A stretch of DNA of 64,000 nucleotides from Lysinibacillus timonensis. Its GTDB lineage: Bacteria; Bacillota; Bacilli; Bacillales_A; Planococcaceae. Under the pieces are notes generated by a model. It saw nothing but the letters and a program-made list of their open reading frames with translations, was not told the DNA's origin and made no database searches. The translations under genes and the position numbers were made by a program. Location: positions 2,936,001 through 3,000,000 of the forward strand of contig NZ_LT985980.1 of the NCBI RefSeq assembly GCF_900291985.1. The letters run 5' to 3'. Position 1 is the first letter of the stretch; every line of letters begins with the position of its first letter. This document shows, piece after piece, positions 1-8,718 of the stretch.

Positions 1-429
1 GTCAATGTTACTTAAACTTTTAACACTGTTAATGATTGTGGGTTCTTTAATAATCTCTAGTATGCAATCATTGCCTAACTGGTCAACGATTTTCTGTGCT
101 TTCTTTGCACCAACTCCTTTTATAATGCCTGAACCTAAAAAAGAAACGGTATCTTCAACTGTTGTAGGTAAATCCCGTACATAATAATCTGCCAAAAATT
201 GTTTTCCATGAGTAGGATGCTCGGACATATTCCCGTAGAAAGAATACGGTATCTGTTGTTCAATTGCTGGTAAAGGTGCTTTGCAAACAACAGTTAGTTC
301 CTTTTCAACAATGGAAGTGGAACTGTCTTTCACTTCAACTTTAAAAATCGATAAAGGGTATTTTTTAGGGTTAGGGGATAGATAAATTAGTTGAGTAGGT
401 ATCCCCTTTATTAATAACTGATTTTCCAA
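1..429 (-). CDS. recD2: RecD2 family ATP-dependent DNA helicase, N-terminal part
   Basis: The reading frame runs off the left edge, so only the first 143 codons are visible. RecD2 is a 5'-3' superfamily 1 helicase used in DNA repair and replication-fork maintenance. What is seen: an N-terminal beta-rich segment followed by a helix-hairpin-helix stretch reading GIIKGVGAKKAQKIVDQLG at about residues 102-120, the typical start of RecD2 before its helicase motifs, which lie outside the window. I chose a TTG start at 429 because no ATG is in frame and a GTGAGG site lies just upstream, though the spacing is short. The family call is confident; the start is less so. Confidence 0.82.
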   Translation of the reverse strand, partial: MENQLLIKGIPTQLIYLSPNPKKYPLSIFKVEVKDSSTSIVEKELTVVCKAPLPAIEQQIPYSFYGNMSEHPTHGKQFLADYYVRDLPTTVEDTVSFLGSGIIKGVGAKKAQKIVDQLGNDCILEIIKEPTIINSVKSLSNID

Positions 430-488
430 TTGCCTCACATCCTATGTATATTTATATTTGTAAAGCGATTATAAACATTTACCAATTA

Positions 489-522
489 TTGTGTCAAATA
501 GTTTTTATGATTTTGTGTCAAA
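489..522. repeat. Two direct copies of TTGTGTCAAA in the recD2/DUF262 intergenic region
   Basis: TTGTGTCAAA occurs at 489-498 and again at 513-522, 24 bases apart, between the divergent recD2 and DUF262 genes. Spacing near two helical turns could suit a regulator site, but this is only inference from the repeat itself. The rest of 430-724 is AT-rich without other recognisable signals. Confidence 0.35.
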
Positions 523-724
523 ACACTTATCAAAACGATCGAATAGATTATTTTGTAAACTACTAGTTTACTTTGTGGTTTAATGGACTATAGTAGATAA
601 AAATCATAATTTCATAAATATATAATTTCAAAAATTCATAATTAGAAGAGAGAAGTATAGAAAATTATATATGTTAAAAATTGGAAGTGTAAAATAGATT
701 AGATAGTATAAGAAGGTGAGAAGG

Positions 725-1669
725 TTGCTAAGTAATAGACAAGAGATAACTATAAAAGAATTAATTGAAATAGAAGGGAATATTAAGATTCCTAAGTTTC
801 ATAGAGAATTTATTTGGGATGTAAATAGAAAAAAGTTATTCATAGATTCTATATTGAAAGAGTACCCAATAAATGAACTATATTTTATTCAAGATAGAAA
901 ACAAATCTATTGCATAGATGGATATCAAAGAATATCAACCATAATAGCTTTTAGTAGAAATGAATTTGAAACTTTAGAAGGAAAAGAATATAAGAATTTA
1001 GATAGTAAAATACAAAAGATCTTTCTTAACTATAAAGTGAATATAAACTATTTGAGTGAGAGTCAGAATATAGAAGAGATTTATTATAGATTAAATACAT
1101 CTCTATTACTAAACGAGGATAACGTATTATATAGAAGTACATATACTTACGAAATACAAAAGCTTGCTGAACATCATTTCTTTAAGAAGCATTTTCCTAA
1201 GAGAAGGCAACTAGAGGGATATAAAGTAATTGAACAATTACTAACGGCAGTGTTCTTTCTAATTGTCGAAAAAGAGAACTATGATGACTATAAAGATCTC
1301 TCTTTAAAATCTTTAGATATCTTTATAGATAAAGTAATTAAAGAAAATATCATTCTAGATAAAAATAGAGTATTAAAAGTTTTGGACTATTTAGATATAA
1401 TTTCTTATACTATTTCGGCAATAGATAAACGGAAAATCTATAATAAACTCGATTTAATTCCCTTATTTTTAGTCATAGATAAGATAATCCATAAAAACAT
1501 TCAGATAAACCCGGTAAAATTCTCAGAGAAACTACTAGAAATCTATAGCAATCTAGAAAATGAATATGGTGAACTGAGATTAAAAGATACGAAATCAATT
1601 ACTAATAATCTAAGAAGAACAGAGATTTTATATGAAGAGTTTACTAAAGTCGCTTCAATGAATTTTTAG
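725..1669 (+). CDS. Short DUF262 (GmrS/ParB-like) protein
   Basis: DUF262 proteins carry a ParB/Srx-like nucleotide-binding fold; in GmrSD-type modification-dependent endonucleases this domain hydrolyses NTP. Seen here: IPKFHREFIWD near residue 22, then LFIDSILKEYPI, then IDGYQRISTIIAF near residue 65, the counterpart of the family's DGQQR signature with Y for the second residue. At about 314 residues it lacks the C-terminal DUF1524 HNH nuclease half of two-domain GmrSD, so it is a stand-alone version with an unrecognised C-terminal region. I prefer TTG at 725 because AGAAGGTGAG sits just upstream; a GTG at 716 overlaps that site. It is very AT-rich and lies upstream of two Fic genes, which suggests a horizontally acquired cluster. 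Whether it restricts anything is not shown. Confidence 0.72.
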   Translation: MLSNRQEITIKELIEIEGNIKIPKFHREFIWDVNRKKLFIDSILKEYPINELYFIQDRKQIYCIDGYQRISTIIAFSRNEFETLEGKEYKNLDSKIQKIFLNYKVNINYLSESQNIEEIYYRLNTSLLLNEDNVLYRSTYTYEIQKLAEHHFFKKHFPKRRQLEGYKVIEQLLTAVFFLIVEKENYDDYKDLSLKSLDIFIDKVIKENIILDKNRVLKVLDYLDIISYTISAIDKRKIYNKLDLIPLFLVIDKIIHKNIQINPVKFSEKLLEIYSNLENEYGELRLKDTKSITNNLRRTEILYEEFTKVASMNF

Positions 1670-1991
1670 GTTTATATATATCTAAAACTTAAGCACTCTT
1701 ACATATTCTCGCATTCATGAATACTATAAAAATTAGAAAATCATTCATACATTTCATCTCCTGCATTTAAGGGATATTTGTTTGGATATGTGCTTAGAAA
1801 ACCATTTTAACTTCAGTAAATAATCACCTAGGATCAAAAAATGGACTATGATTATGAAGAGTTGGTAATTTGAGTACTAAATTATGAAATGTAAATTTAA
1901 AATGAGTTTCATTTTTAATTGAAAATATATAGTTCAATTATTATAATTTGAAAAAATGGACTATTTTTAAATGTTGGTGGTGAAAAACGTA
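1670..1991. other. AT-rich gene-free stretch
   Basis: No coding frame of note. The 14-mer AAAAAATGGACTAT occurs at about 1835 and 1951, and TGGACTAT also near 583. The second copy is about 40 bases before the Fic start, so it may belong to that promoter, but I see no clear -35/-10 pair. Confidence 0.4.
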
Positions 1992-3218
1992 ATGTATGAG
2001 AAATTATCTAAACTTTTTTATAAGTTACAACCGTCAGATTTTAATTGTGAATATGAAAAGAGAAAAAATAGCTATGGATCCTACTGTACTAGTTTAATGA
2101 TAAAGGGTTTTAGAAAAGGGAAAATTACAAATGATCATTTTGAACTGTTTTATGTCAACACACCAGAATTAATGAATTTAAATAATGAGGTACTGGTAAA
2201 TAGCTCCAAAATCTCATCTTTAGTAAGTAAGTTACCCAATTTTGTAATTCAACCTTATTTTAAAAAGTTAATTATTAATGAAGCGCAAAGTAATAACGAA
2301 ATAGAAGGGGTAAGAAGTACAAAAAAGGAATTGAGTGAAGCTCTTAAAGAATTAGACAAATCCGAACCAAAGCATAAAAAATTTATAGGACTTATGAAAA
2401 CCTACTTGCATATTGAAGAAATCGATCCATTTAATGAAGCAGAATCATTTAGAAAATTATATGACGAATTAGTTGCAGATGAAATTTCTGAAAAAAATAA
2501 GCCGGATGGAAAGCTATTTCGAACGGGTTATGTGGAAGTAAATGATGGAAATGAAACAACCCATATTGGAGTAAGCTCAGAAAATAATATTATTTTATTA
2601 TTAAGCCAATTAATTGATTATTTAAATGACGAATCACATCCACCTTTATATCGCTATATGGTTGCTCATTATTATTATGAATATATTCATCCATTTTATG
2701 ATGGCAATGGTAGAACGGGAAGATTGTTAGTAGGGAGCTATCTATCAAGATATTTAGAGAAGTATTCAGCTATTACGTTTTCATATGCAGTGAATAAGAA
2801 TAAATCTAAATACTATAAAGCTCTCGAAGAGGTACCATCCCCATTAAATAAAGGGGAAATGACATTTTATTTAATTAGTATGTTACAACTTTTGTCATCC
2901 GGTCAGAAAAGTATTGTAGAAGATTTAGAAATCAATTTAATGAAATTAAAAAGAATAAAAGAATATCTATCATCAGATAAATGGAAAGATAAGGTGAATG
3001 AGAAGAATTTATTCTATATATTAATAACAATTAATGTATTTGTTCATGAAGAGATAGAACTCTCTACACAAGATTTTATTGAGTTATCTAAGAAATCAAG
3101 ATATAAAATTAATCAGGGAATGCAATATTTAATTGATAACGGATATGCTGTACTATCAAGTAAAAATCCTAAAACATACAAGCTACGCAATGAATGCTTA
3201 GAAGAGGTTATTCTTTAA
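1992..3218 (+). CDS. Fic family protein (copy 1 of a tandem pair)
   Basis: Fic enzymes usually transfer AMP from ATP to hydroxyl side chains of target proteins. The full catalytic loop HPFYDGNGRTGR is present from about residue 233, including the catalytic His. An NNEIEG stretch near residue 95 is where the autoinhibitory helix of Fic proteins with an N-terminal inhibitor lies, so the enzyme is probably self-restrained. The C-terminal ~80 residues look like a winged-helix region (KSRYKINQGMQYLIDNGYAVL), as in Fic/DUF4172-type proteins that may bind DNA. I chose ATG at 1992 because GGTGGTG precedes it by nine bases and the neighbouring paralogue starts at the equivalent place; ATG at 1971 is possible. 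The gene ends in its own terminator. Targets are unknown. Confidence 0.85.
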   Translation: MYEKLSKLFYKLQPSDFNCEYEKRKNSYGSYCTSLMIKGFRKGKITNDHFELFYVNTPELMNLNNEVLVNSSKISSLVSKLPNFVIQPYFKKLIINEAQSNNEIEGVRSTKKELSEALKELDKSEPKHKKFIGLMKTYLHIEEIDPFNEAESFRKLYDELVADEISEKNKPDGKLFRTGYVEVNDGNETTHIGVSSENNIILLLSQLIDYLNDESHPPLYRYMVAHYYYEYIHPFYDGNGRTGRLLVGSYLSRYLEKYSAITFSYAVNKNKSKYYKALEEVPSPLNKGEMTFYLISMLQLLSSGQKSIVEDLEINLMKLKRIKEYLSSDKWKDKVNEKNLFYILITINVFVHEEIELSTQDFIELSKKSRYKINQGMQYLIDNGYAVLSSKNPKTYKLRNECLEEVIL

Positions 3219-3263
3219 AAAAGAACTTAATAGAGAAACAAGAGTAAAAAAAGTTAATCCCTG

Positions 3264-3303
3264 AATCGTTACAATGAAAGTCTATGTTGTAACGATTTTT
3301 GTA
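3264..3303 (+). terminator. Rho-independent terminator after the first Fic gene
   Basis: A perfect 11-bp inverted repeat AATCGTTACAA / TTGTAACGATT with a 12-base loop is followed by a T-rich run. It separates the first Fic gene from its tandem paralogue, so the second copy needs its own promoter. Confidence 0.8.
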
Positions 3304-3380
3304 TTTAATGACTATATCATTAAAGTGTTGCATATAACTTATAAAAAAGTGATTTTTTTTAAAATTAGGGAGAGATTCTT

Positions 3381-4613
3381 ATAGTATTTGAAAAATTATC
3401 AAAGCTTTTTTATAAATTAGATGCCATTTCTTATCAAACTGAATTATATAAACGGAAAAATAGTTATGCTAGCTATTTAACTTCTCTAACTATTCAGGGG
3501 TTCAAAAATGGAAATAAGACCAACGAAGAATTTGAATTGTTTTATGTTAATACTCACGAGTTAATGATGCTTAACAATTGTATATTAAAAAATAGCGCAA
3601 AGATATCAAGACTGATTAACAAATTACCGAGTTTTGTAAAAACAGCATATTTTAAAAAGATAATTATTAGCGAAGCCAAAAGTAATAATGAAATAGAAGG
3701 GATAAAAGTTACAAAAGAAGAGTTAAAATCAGTACTAGATGAGTTAGAAAAGTCAGAGATAAAAAATAAAATGTTTTTAGGTATGATGAGAACATATCGT
3801 TATATTGACCAGATCGAACCTCTTAGAGATATAAAAGAATTTAGAATATTATATAATAATGTAGTTTCAGATAAAATTAAATCAGTAGATATTCCAGATG
3901 GGAAACTCTTTAGGAATGGGTATGTAGAAGTTAATGATGGAAGTAAAAGAACACATATAGGGATAGAATCAGAAGAAAAAATTGTGGAGGCATTAACTAA
4001 ACTTATTCATTATTTACAAGAGGACACTCATCCACTATTATATCGAATATTAGTGGCTCACTATTATTATGAATACATTCATCCCTTCTATGATGGTAAT
4101 GGAAGAACCGGTCGGATTCTAGTTGGGATCTATTTAGCGAGATATTTGGAAAAGTTTACTGGAGTAACATTTTCGTATACAGTAAATAGAAACAAATCTA
4201 TTTACTATGAATCTCTTGAAGAAATATCTTCTCCTTTAAACCAAGGTGATATGACCTGTTATTTACTCAATATGTTGAGTCTTCTCGCAGAAGGACAACA
4301 AGCACTAATGGAAGATCTAGAAATCAGTTTGCTGAGATTAGAAAGATTTAAAGAGAATTTGAAAACAGAAGAGTGGTTAGAGTGTGAGGATGATTATCAT
4401 TTAATTTATTATATGGTCGTAATGCATCTATTTGTTGGAGATCGATATGCCCTAACCATTCAAGAATTAATGGATTTATCTTCCAAATCAAGATATCTTA
4501 TTAATAAATCATTAGAATATTTGGAGAAAAAAGGTCTTATCGAATTAGTGAGTGAGAAACCAAAAGCATATAAACTAAGTGAAAAATATCTAAACACCCA
4601 TGTGCCGATATAA
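3381..4613 (+). CDS. Fic family protein (copy 2), start codon non-canonical or lost
   Basis: Closely related to the preceding Fic gene along its whole length: HPFYDGNGRTGR from about residue 234, NNEIEG near 95, and a winged-helix-like tail (KSRYLINKSLEYLEKKGLIEL). The homology begins well upstream of the first canonical start. Codons from 3384 (VFEKLSKLFYKL) match the first copy's YEKLSKLFYKL, yet the position equivalent to its ATG is ATA at 3381. An AGGGAGAG ribosome site (3367-3374) sits at the right distance, and the frame is closed by TAG at 3366. The first canonical start is a TTG at 3537 with poor ribosome site, which would remove 52 conserved codons. Either ATA/ATT initiation is used or the gene has lost its start; no internal stop or frameshift is present. 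Confidence 0.75.
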   Translation: MVFEKLSKLFYKLDAISYQTELYKRKNSYASYLTSLTIQGFKNGNKTNEEFELFYVNTHELMMLNNCILKNSAKISRLINKLPSFVKTAYFKKIIISEAKSNNEIEGIKVTKEELKSVLDELEKSEIKNKMFLGMMRTYRYIDQIEPLRDIKEFRILYNNVVSDKIKSVDIPDGKLFRNGYVEVNDGSKRTHIGIESEEKIVEALTKLIHYLQEDTHPLLYRILVAHYYYEYIHPFYDGNGRTGRILVGIYLARYLEKFTGVTFSYTVNRNKSIYYESLEEISSPLNQGDMTCYLLNMLSLLAEGQQALMEDLEISLLRLERFKENLKTEEWLECEDDYHLIYYMVVMHLFVGDRYALTIQELMDLSSKSRYLINKSLEYLEKKGLIELVSEKPKAYKLSEKYLNTHVPI

Positions 4614-4900
4614 ACTAGTCATTGATCATTCATCATTCATTCTTTAAGAATGTGGGGGCAATAGTATCTTAATAAGGGGTAAAAAGGATATTAAACTAGG
4701 TAAAGAAATGATTTGAAAAATTTCTTACTATAAGTTTACATATTCTTTTTTTTATAAGGTAAGCAAAGAATGAATTGGCGATTTCTCCGTTATGTAATTA
4801 CTATGCAATAATACTCATTTGGTATTCCGAATATACAGCACATGACTAAAACTAAGGTTAGAATCATAACATCTAAAATGAATAAAAGGTGGTAATCCGC

Positions 4901-5230
4901 TTGGCAGAAATAGAAGATTTCACAAAACTAGATATTCGAATTGGTACGATTATCGATGCAAAACCTTTTCCCGAAGCTAGGAAACCGGCTATAAAACTAG
5001 AAATTGACTTTGGGGAAATGGGCATTAAACAATCTTCAGCTCAAATTACACGAAGATATAATCCTGAACAACTGATAGGAACTCAAGTGGTTGCAGTAGT
5101 AAACTTCCCTCCAAGACGTATCGCAGGGTTTAAATCTGAGGTATTAGTATTAGGAGGTGTCCCAGAAGAAGGGGACGTGGTACTTTTAAAGCCAGATCAA
5201 CCTGTTGCAAATGGAACACCTATAGCGTAG
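4901..5230 (+). CDS. csaA: CsaA, tRNA-binding-fold chaperone
   Basis: CsaA is a small dimeric protein with a tRNA-binding (EMAP/Trbp111-like) OB fold that acts as an export-related chaperone in Bacillus. The sequence is near-textbook: [11 protein letters not shown] near the start, [27 protein letters not shown], then [20 protein letters not shown] and [10 protein letters not shown] at the end. The 109-residue length fits the family. I chose TTG at 4901 because AAGGTGG lies eight bases upstream; a longer GTG start at 4889 would overlap that site. A hairpin at 5256-5280 (AAGCGTG/CACGCTT) follows, but it lacks a T-run. Confidence 0.93.
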   Translation: MAEIEDFTKLDIRIGTIIDAKPFPEARKPAIKLEIDFGEMGIKQSSAQITRRYNPEQLIGTQVVAVVNFPPRRIAGFKSEVLVLGGVPEEGDVVLLKPDQPVANGTPIA

Positions 5231-5423
5231 AAACCTGATATGGCAAAATACGAATAAGCGTGGATTAAACAAACACGCTTGCCGGAACGTTTGAAAGAAA
5301 CAAAAAGCATGCTCATTTATGAATGAAACCTAAAATAGTAGAAACGAAAATAGAGGAATATTCAGAGCGAGACACGATTGCAAGGATTCTTGTAAATCGA
5401 ACAGCCATTAGTACAATATAGGA

Positions 5424-5561
5424 AGAATCAGAGTAAATTAAAATGATCACTTGATGCGTCAACATCAAGCAGTCAACATAATAGTCGGTCCCTACAAAGG
5501 GGTTGGCAAACAGGATTGTATAACCCATCGGAGCCACTAACTCAAAGATGGGTTATTTTTT
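5424..5561 (+). ncRNA. Antisense RNA of degenerate type I toxin-antitoxin module A
   Basis: Predicted from a promoter TTGTAA (5390-5395), 16-base spacer, TACAAT (5412-5417). The stem CTTGATG/CATCAAG, the conserved core ATAATAGTCGGTCCC, and a terminator with arms AACCCATC / GATGGGTT followed by T6 come next. It shares layout and sequence with five other copies in this window. Its partner toxin frame is broken, so it would be an orphan RNA antitoxin. The extra hairpin that should end the toxin mRNA has lost its T-run here. Confidence 0.55.
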
Positions 5562-5566
5562 ATGGT

Positions 5567-5635
5567 TTACTTTAGTAGTATTATACTGCTAAAGCTGTAA
5601 AGCTCTGCAAACATCAATGCATCAACTACTGACAC
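5567..5635 (-). pseudogene. Degenerate holin-like type I toxin, copy A
   Basis: On the minus strand, a frame opening with GTG (instead of ATG) encodes SVVDALMFAE, matching the start TVFEALMFAV of the intact copy at 17.9 kb. A base is then missing, and the hydrophobic helix and KK tail are lost, ending after 22 codons. Upstream (5650-5690) it shares an exact block with the leader of the 17.9 kb copy. Judged non-functional. Confidence 0.6.
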
Positions 5636-5882
5636 CGGCAACACCCCGGTCATGCTCGATGCAGGTCATGCGGACGTTGCCACAGGACGTTACCAACATA
5701 TATGTATCGCATCTTCTCATAAATTGATTGTTTCGTCTATTAAATTAGAGGAGATAAGTTCCAATTGGTTTGCCCCCTACAATTATTTAGCTTCAGTTAA
5801 AATTCTAAAAAGAATAATAGAACCCACTTAAGTTAATAGTATATAATTGGTATATGAATCTAAAATTCCCAGTATAGTAGTG

Positions 5883-5911
5883 TTGGATAGTCAACAATCA
5901 TTCAATATGAA
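5883..5911 (+). promoter_or_regulatory. Possible promoter of the SpoIIS operon
   Basis: TTGGAT (5883-5888), 17-base spacer, TATGAA (5906-5911), about 80 bases before the toxin start. Both hexamers deviate from consensus, so this is a weak prediction. Confidence 0.35.
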
Positions 5912-5988
5912 TAGGGTAAAAAGCTTAATGAAAAAAATTAGTAATATTAGTAGCAACATTATCAAATGTACTGAAGGAGAGAGCTACC

Positions 5989-6891
5989 TTGGCTTTTAAG
6001 TTATTTGTGATAATATTACTTCTTTTCGTGATAGGAAACTTCATTTACTTTTTAAAATCACAATCAAATTACAATTTGCATCTTCGTACATTACGAAAAG
6101 GGCTTTATACTCTATATATAGGGGCACTAGGTTTAGGTATTCTATTTGACGAAATCAATCTAACCAATTGGCAATTTATATTAACTTTATCAGGCATCAT
6201 TATATTTATTGATATTACTATTTTGTTAACACCTAGTATCTTGAAAGTGTTCAGCACAGAGTTTCAATATACTGATTATGTAGAAAACATCATTAAAACG
6301 AATGATAAAAGAGAAAAATCAACACTCGATCGTGTAAATACTATGTCTGAAATGATTCAATTAGCTGGGGAGGACTTCAGATATAACAGAAGTAATAACA
6401 TTAACAGAACTGAGATTGAAGAGCTGGAAGAATACCTTCAACGATATTCAAGTCAATACGGTTTTACCAATCAAATTTTTGAGATAGACTACGTACCTAT
6501 TCCGATAACAGAAGTCTCATCAAAAGATAGAAGAGAGCTAGATATTGAGGAACTGGAACTACTAACAGAACAATTAGGATTTGTAAAAGGGATAGAAAAA
6601 TGCTTAAATGAAATTGAAAGACTCAATTCTTTTACTCTAGCAGAAAATAGAGAAGTATATATTGAGGCATTGTCTAATTTAAAGATCGTTTCTCTATTAA
6701 ATGAAGATAGTATGATTGTTCCAGTGGACATGGAGCAAAGACAATTGTTAATCGTACTCAAAAATAAAAAAGGTGAATTATTAGAAGTGGATGCAATTCA
6801 CATTATTAATCTAGTATATATATTTTATATATATAAAGAGGATATATTAAATATAGATGAATACGCACTAGATAAACCAGGAGGTCAATAA
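5989..6891 (+). CDS. spoIISA: SpoIISA-family membrane toxin
   Basis: SpoIISA is a membrane toxin that perforates or depolarises the cell membrane and is held inactive by binding of SpoIISB to its cytoplasmic domain. Seen here: three hydrophobic segments in the first ~85 residues (near 4-20, 38-52 and 60-80), then a long soluble domain. A YDYV/ENI-type linker and a conserved end with LVYIFYIYKEDIL fit the family. The start is TTG at 5989 preceded by AAGGAGAG. Length is 300 residues against about 248 for the Bacillus subtilis protein, the excess being in the acidic middle of the soluble domain. A small antitoxin gene follows after one base, as expected. Confident on family and operon, less on detailed mechanism in this host. 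Confidence 0.85.
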   Translation: MAFKLFVIILLLFVIGNFIYFLKSQSNYNLHLRTLRKGLYTLYIGALGLGILFDEINLTNWQFILTLSGIIIFIDITILLTPSILKVFSTEFQYTDYVENIIKTNDKREKSTLDRVNTMSEMIQLAGEDFRYNRSNNINRTEIEELEEYLQRYSSQYGFTNQIFEIDYVPIPITEVSSKDRRELDIEELELLTEQLGFVKGIEKCLNEIERLNSFTLAENREVYIEALSNLKIVSLLNEDSMIVPVDMEQRQLLIVLKNKKGELLEVDAIHIINLVYIFYIYKEDILNIDEYALDKPGGQ

Positions 6892-6892
6892 C

Positions 6893-7069
6893 ATGCCAAT
6901 GATAACAACTCCGACACCAGAAAAAGAGAATAGAAAAACTGAAATACAAAAAAAAGATTTAGTAAAAGCAAAAAGAGTAACGCAGTTGTCTGACTGTTCA
7001 ATGAGTCAATCTTCAAAGAAGATACGAGAACTGAATAATAAAGTAATGAAATATATTTCAAATCAGTAA
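6893..7069 (+). CDS. spoIISB: SpoIISB-like antitoxin
   Basis: A 58-residue, basic, probably unstructured protein starting with ATG directly after the spoIISA stop, with a strong GGAGG site inside the end of the toxin gene. The tail reads VTQLSDCSMSQSSKKIREL, with a Ser-rich turn followed by a basic helix, comparable to the C-terminal toxin-binding part of B. subtilis SpoIISB. Position, size and charge support the call more than identity does. It is translationally coupled to the toxin and followed by a terminator. Confidence 0.8.
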   Translation: MPMITTPTPEKENRKTEIQKKDLVKAKRVTQLSDCSMSQSSKKIRELNNKVMKYISNQ

Positions 7070-7073
7070 GATG

Positions 7074-7102
7074 AAGCAGGGTGCTAAAACCTTGCTTTTT
7101 TG
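7074..7102 (+). terminator. Terminator after spoIISB
   Basis: Stem AAGCAGGGT / ACCTTGCTT (one mismatch) with a six-base loop, followed by T-rich sequence. It ends the toxin-antitoxin transcript but leaves the next small gene downstream. Confidence 0.7.
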
Positions 7103-7164
7103 TTTAAAAAACCCTTTATTTGTCAATGATAGTAGCAACTATTAGACAGAATCGAGGAGTAGCA

Positions 7165-7296
7165 TTGGAACATCAAAAACCTTCAAAAAAATCCACAACA
7201 AAAAAGGTAACTCGTTATACAGGTGAAACGAAAATGTCAAAAGAAAATAAAGAAGCCTTAAAAATCATTCGCTCGATTAAGGGGAGGTTTGGGTGA
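7165..7296 (+). CDS. Small basic protein resembling SpoIISB; possible second antitoxin
   Basis: A 43-residue frame with a TTG start preceded by GAGGAG. It is very rich in Lys, Ser and Thr, and contains VTRYTGETKMSKENKEAL, which parallels VTQLSDCSMSQSSKKI of the adjacent SpoIISB: VT, then MS after six to seven residues, then a basic helix. In B. subtilis a third spoIIS gene (spoIISC) supplies a further antitoxin; this gene may be the equivalent, or a duplicated spoIISB. It lies behind the spoIISB terminator, so it may have separate or read-through expression. Function is inferred from position and motif only. Confidence 0.5.
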   Translation: MEHQKPSKKSTTKKVTRYTGETKMSKENKEALKIIRSIKGRFG

Positions 7297-7621
7297 TTGT
7301 TTTTGATAATTAGGTGTTCGACATTTTAATTCTAGCGGTTGCTAGTTTTTTTAACTCTTTTTCGAACCTTTTCTAAGGTAAATAGAGATGCTGTTAATTA
7401 GTCACTCTTTGAATATTTCTTTTTCTATAAAGATTTCTTTATCCTCTAAAACGCACATCTTTCTAACCTCATCTTTTTCCTCCATAAATTTCTGAATGTG
7501 AGCTTTCAAATATTTAAATTGAGCATTAGAAAATAATAATTATTAATAAAACTACAATTTCACATACTAAATTAGATGTTGCTTGATTTGAAATGTTAGC
7601 CAATAGGAAAGAGGGTACGAG
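7297..7621. other. Gene-free stretch with a possible minus-strand gene remnant
   Basis: On the minus strand, an open frame with no good start encodes QFKYLKAHIQKFMEEKDE and ends with TGA near 7405. It could be the tail of a lost gene, but I do not recognise it. No terminator or clear promoter for the next gene is visible. Confidence 0.3.
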
Positions 7622-8431
7622 ATGTCTGAGAAAAGAGAATCGACAAATGTTGAATTAATTATAGCCAATGCATTAAAAATACCGGGTGTTAAAGTAAATA
7701 GAAAAGAATTTCTTGTAAAAACATTTGGTGACCAATTAAGTCCAGAGAAGATTCCGATTTTGATTGATAAAGGACCAATAGAGGCAGGAATCGCTAAAGA
7801 GAAAGTGAACAGAATGGCCAAAACGTTAGTCAGTACGAGGACATTGCAAAGCTCAAGTGCATCATTTTTAGCTGGAATCCCAGGTGGGGCAGCAATGGTT
7901 GCGACGATTCCAGCAGATACGCTACAGTTTTTCGGGGTAGCTTTACGCTTGTCACAAGAAGTAGCGTATACATTTGGATATAGGGATTTATGGGACGATG
8001 AGGAACTTGATATGGAGCGAGTTAGAAGTGAATTGCTTTTATTTTTAGGAGTAATGTTTGGTGTAGGTGGAGCGGCTTCGACTTTAAAGGTCCTTTCATC
8101 TAGAATGGCACAACAGGCGTTAAAAAAGATTCCTCAAAAAGCATTAACCAAAACATTCTACTATCCAATTATAAAGAAAATGGCAGCTCTCATTGGCGTA
8201 AAGATGACCAAAGATACGTTTGCTAAAGGTGTGTCTAAAGCAATTCCACTAATTGGAGGAGTCGTTTCAGGTGGACTAACCTATACATCCATGACAAGGA
8301 TGGGTAACCGTTTAAGAGAAACGATGTATGATACGTTAAACTACTCAGTACAGGAATATAAAAAAGATATGGAAGAAATCAAACGTGAACTGCCAGAGAT
8401 TATTGATATACAATTTGAAGAAATACAGTGA
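7622..8431 (+). CDS. EcsC-family-like protein
   Basis: A 269-residue protein with a hydrophobic middle. LAGIPGGAAMVATIPADTL near residue 84, followed by VAYTFGYRDLWDDE, is the conserved core of EcsC-like proteins, a family of unclear function often linked to membranes. Further apolar glycine-rich segments (LLLFLGVMFGVGGAA; AIPLIGGVVSGGLTY) suggest membrane association. The C-terminus is acidic and helical. The ATG at 7622 follows an AGAGGG site. It appears monocistronic and is flanked by toxin-antitoxin modules. The family call rests on the central motif. Confidence 0.6.
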   Translation: MSEKRESTNVELIIANALKIPGVKVNRKEFLVKTFGDQLSPEKIPILIDKGPIEAGIAKEKVNRMAKTLVSTRTLQSSSASFLAGIPGGAAMVATIPADTLQFFGVALRLSQEVAYTFGYRDLWDDEELDMERVRSELLLFLGVMFGVGGAASTLKVLSSRMAQQALKKIPQKALTKTFYYPIIKKMAALIGVKMTKDTFAKGVSKAIPLIGGVVSGGLTYTSMTRMGNRLRETMYDTLNYSVQEYKKDMEEIKRELPEIIDIQFEEIQ

Positions 8432-8581
8432 AATTAGTGCGGGAACATTCTAATGTAAGGCATACAAGATGCACTCATTATGGAGTACACCTCCAAGGGT
8501 TGAATGGTTCTTGTCAAAGCAATAGAAATGTAAAGTGCGCCGGTCCTTGTAAAAAATACAACATATTCGTATAATAATAAT

Positions 8582-8718
8582 ATAAGCAGAAATTAAAAAA
8601 GACCACTAGATGCTGGAACATCAAGTAGTCATATAATAGTCGGTCCCATCAAAGGGGTTGGCTGCATTAGGTATCGATAACCCATCTGAGCCGTTAACTC
8701 AAGGATGGGTTATTTTTT
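8582..8718 (+). ncRNA. Antisense RNA of type I module B
   Basis: Promoter TTGTAA (8547-8552), 17-base spacer, TATAAT (8570-8575). The RNA carries the conserved stem, the core ATAGTCGGTCCC, and a terminator with arms AACCCATC / GATGGGTT plus T6. The opposing toxin is frameshifted, so this RNA is an orphan antitoxin unless it acts on the other copies. Confidence 0.7.

Noticed and set aside
5313-5537. 74-codon minus-strand frame
   Set aside because: It is antisense to the predicted RNA of toxin module A and resembles none of the intact toxins.
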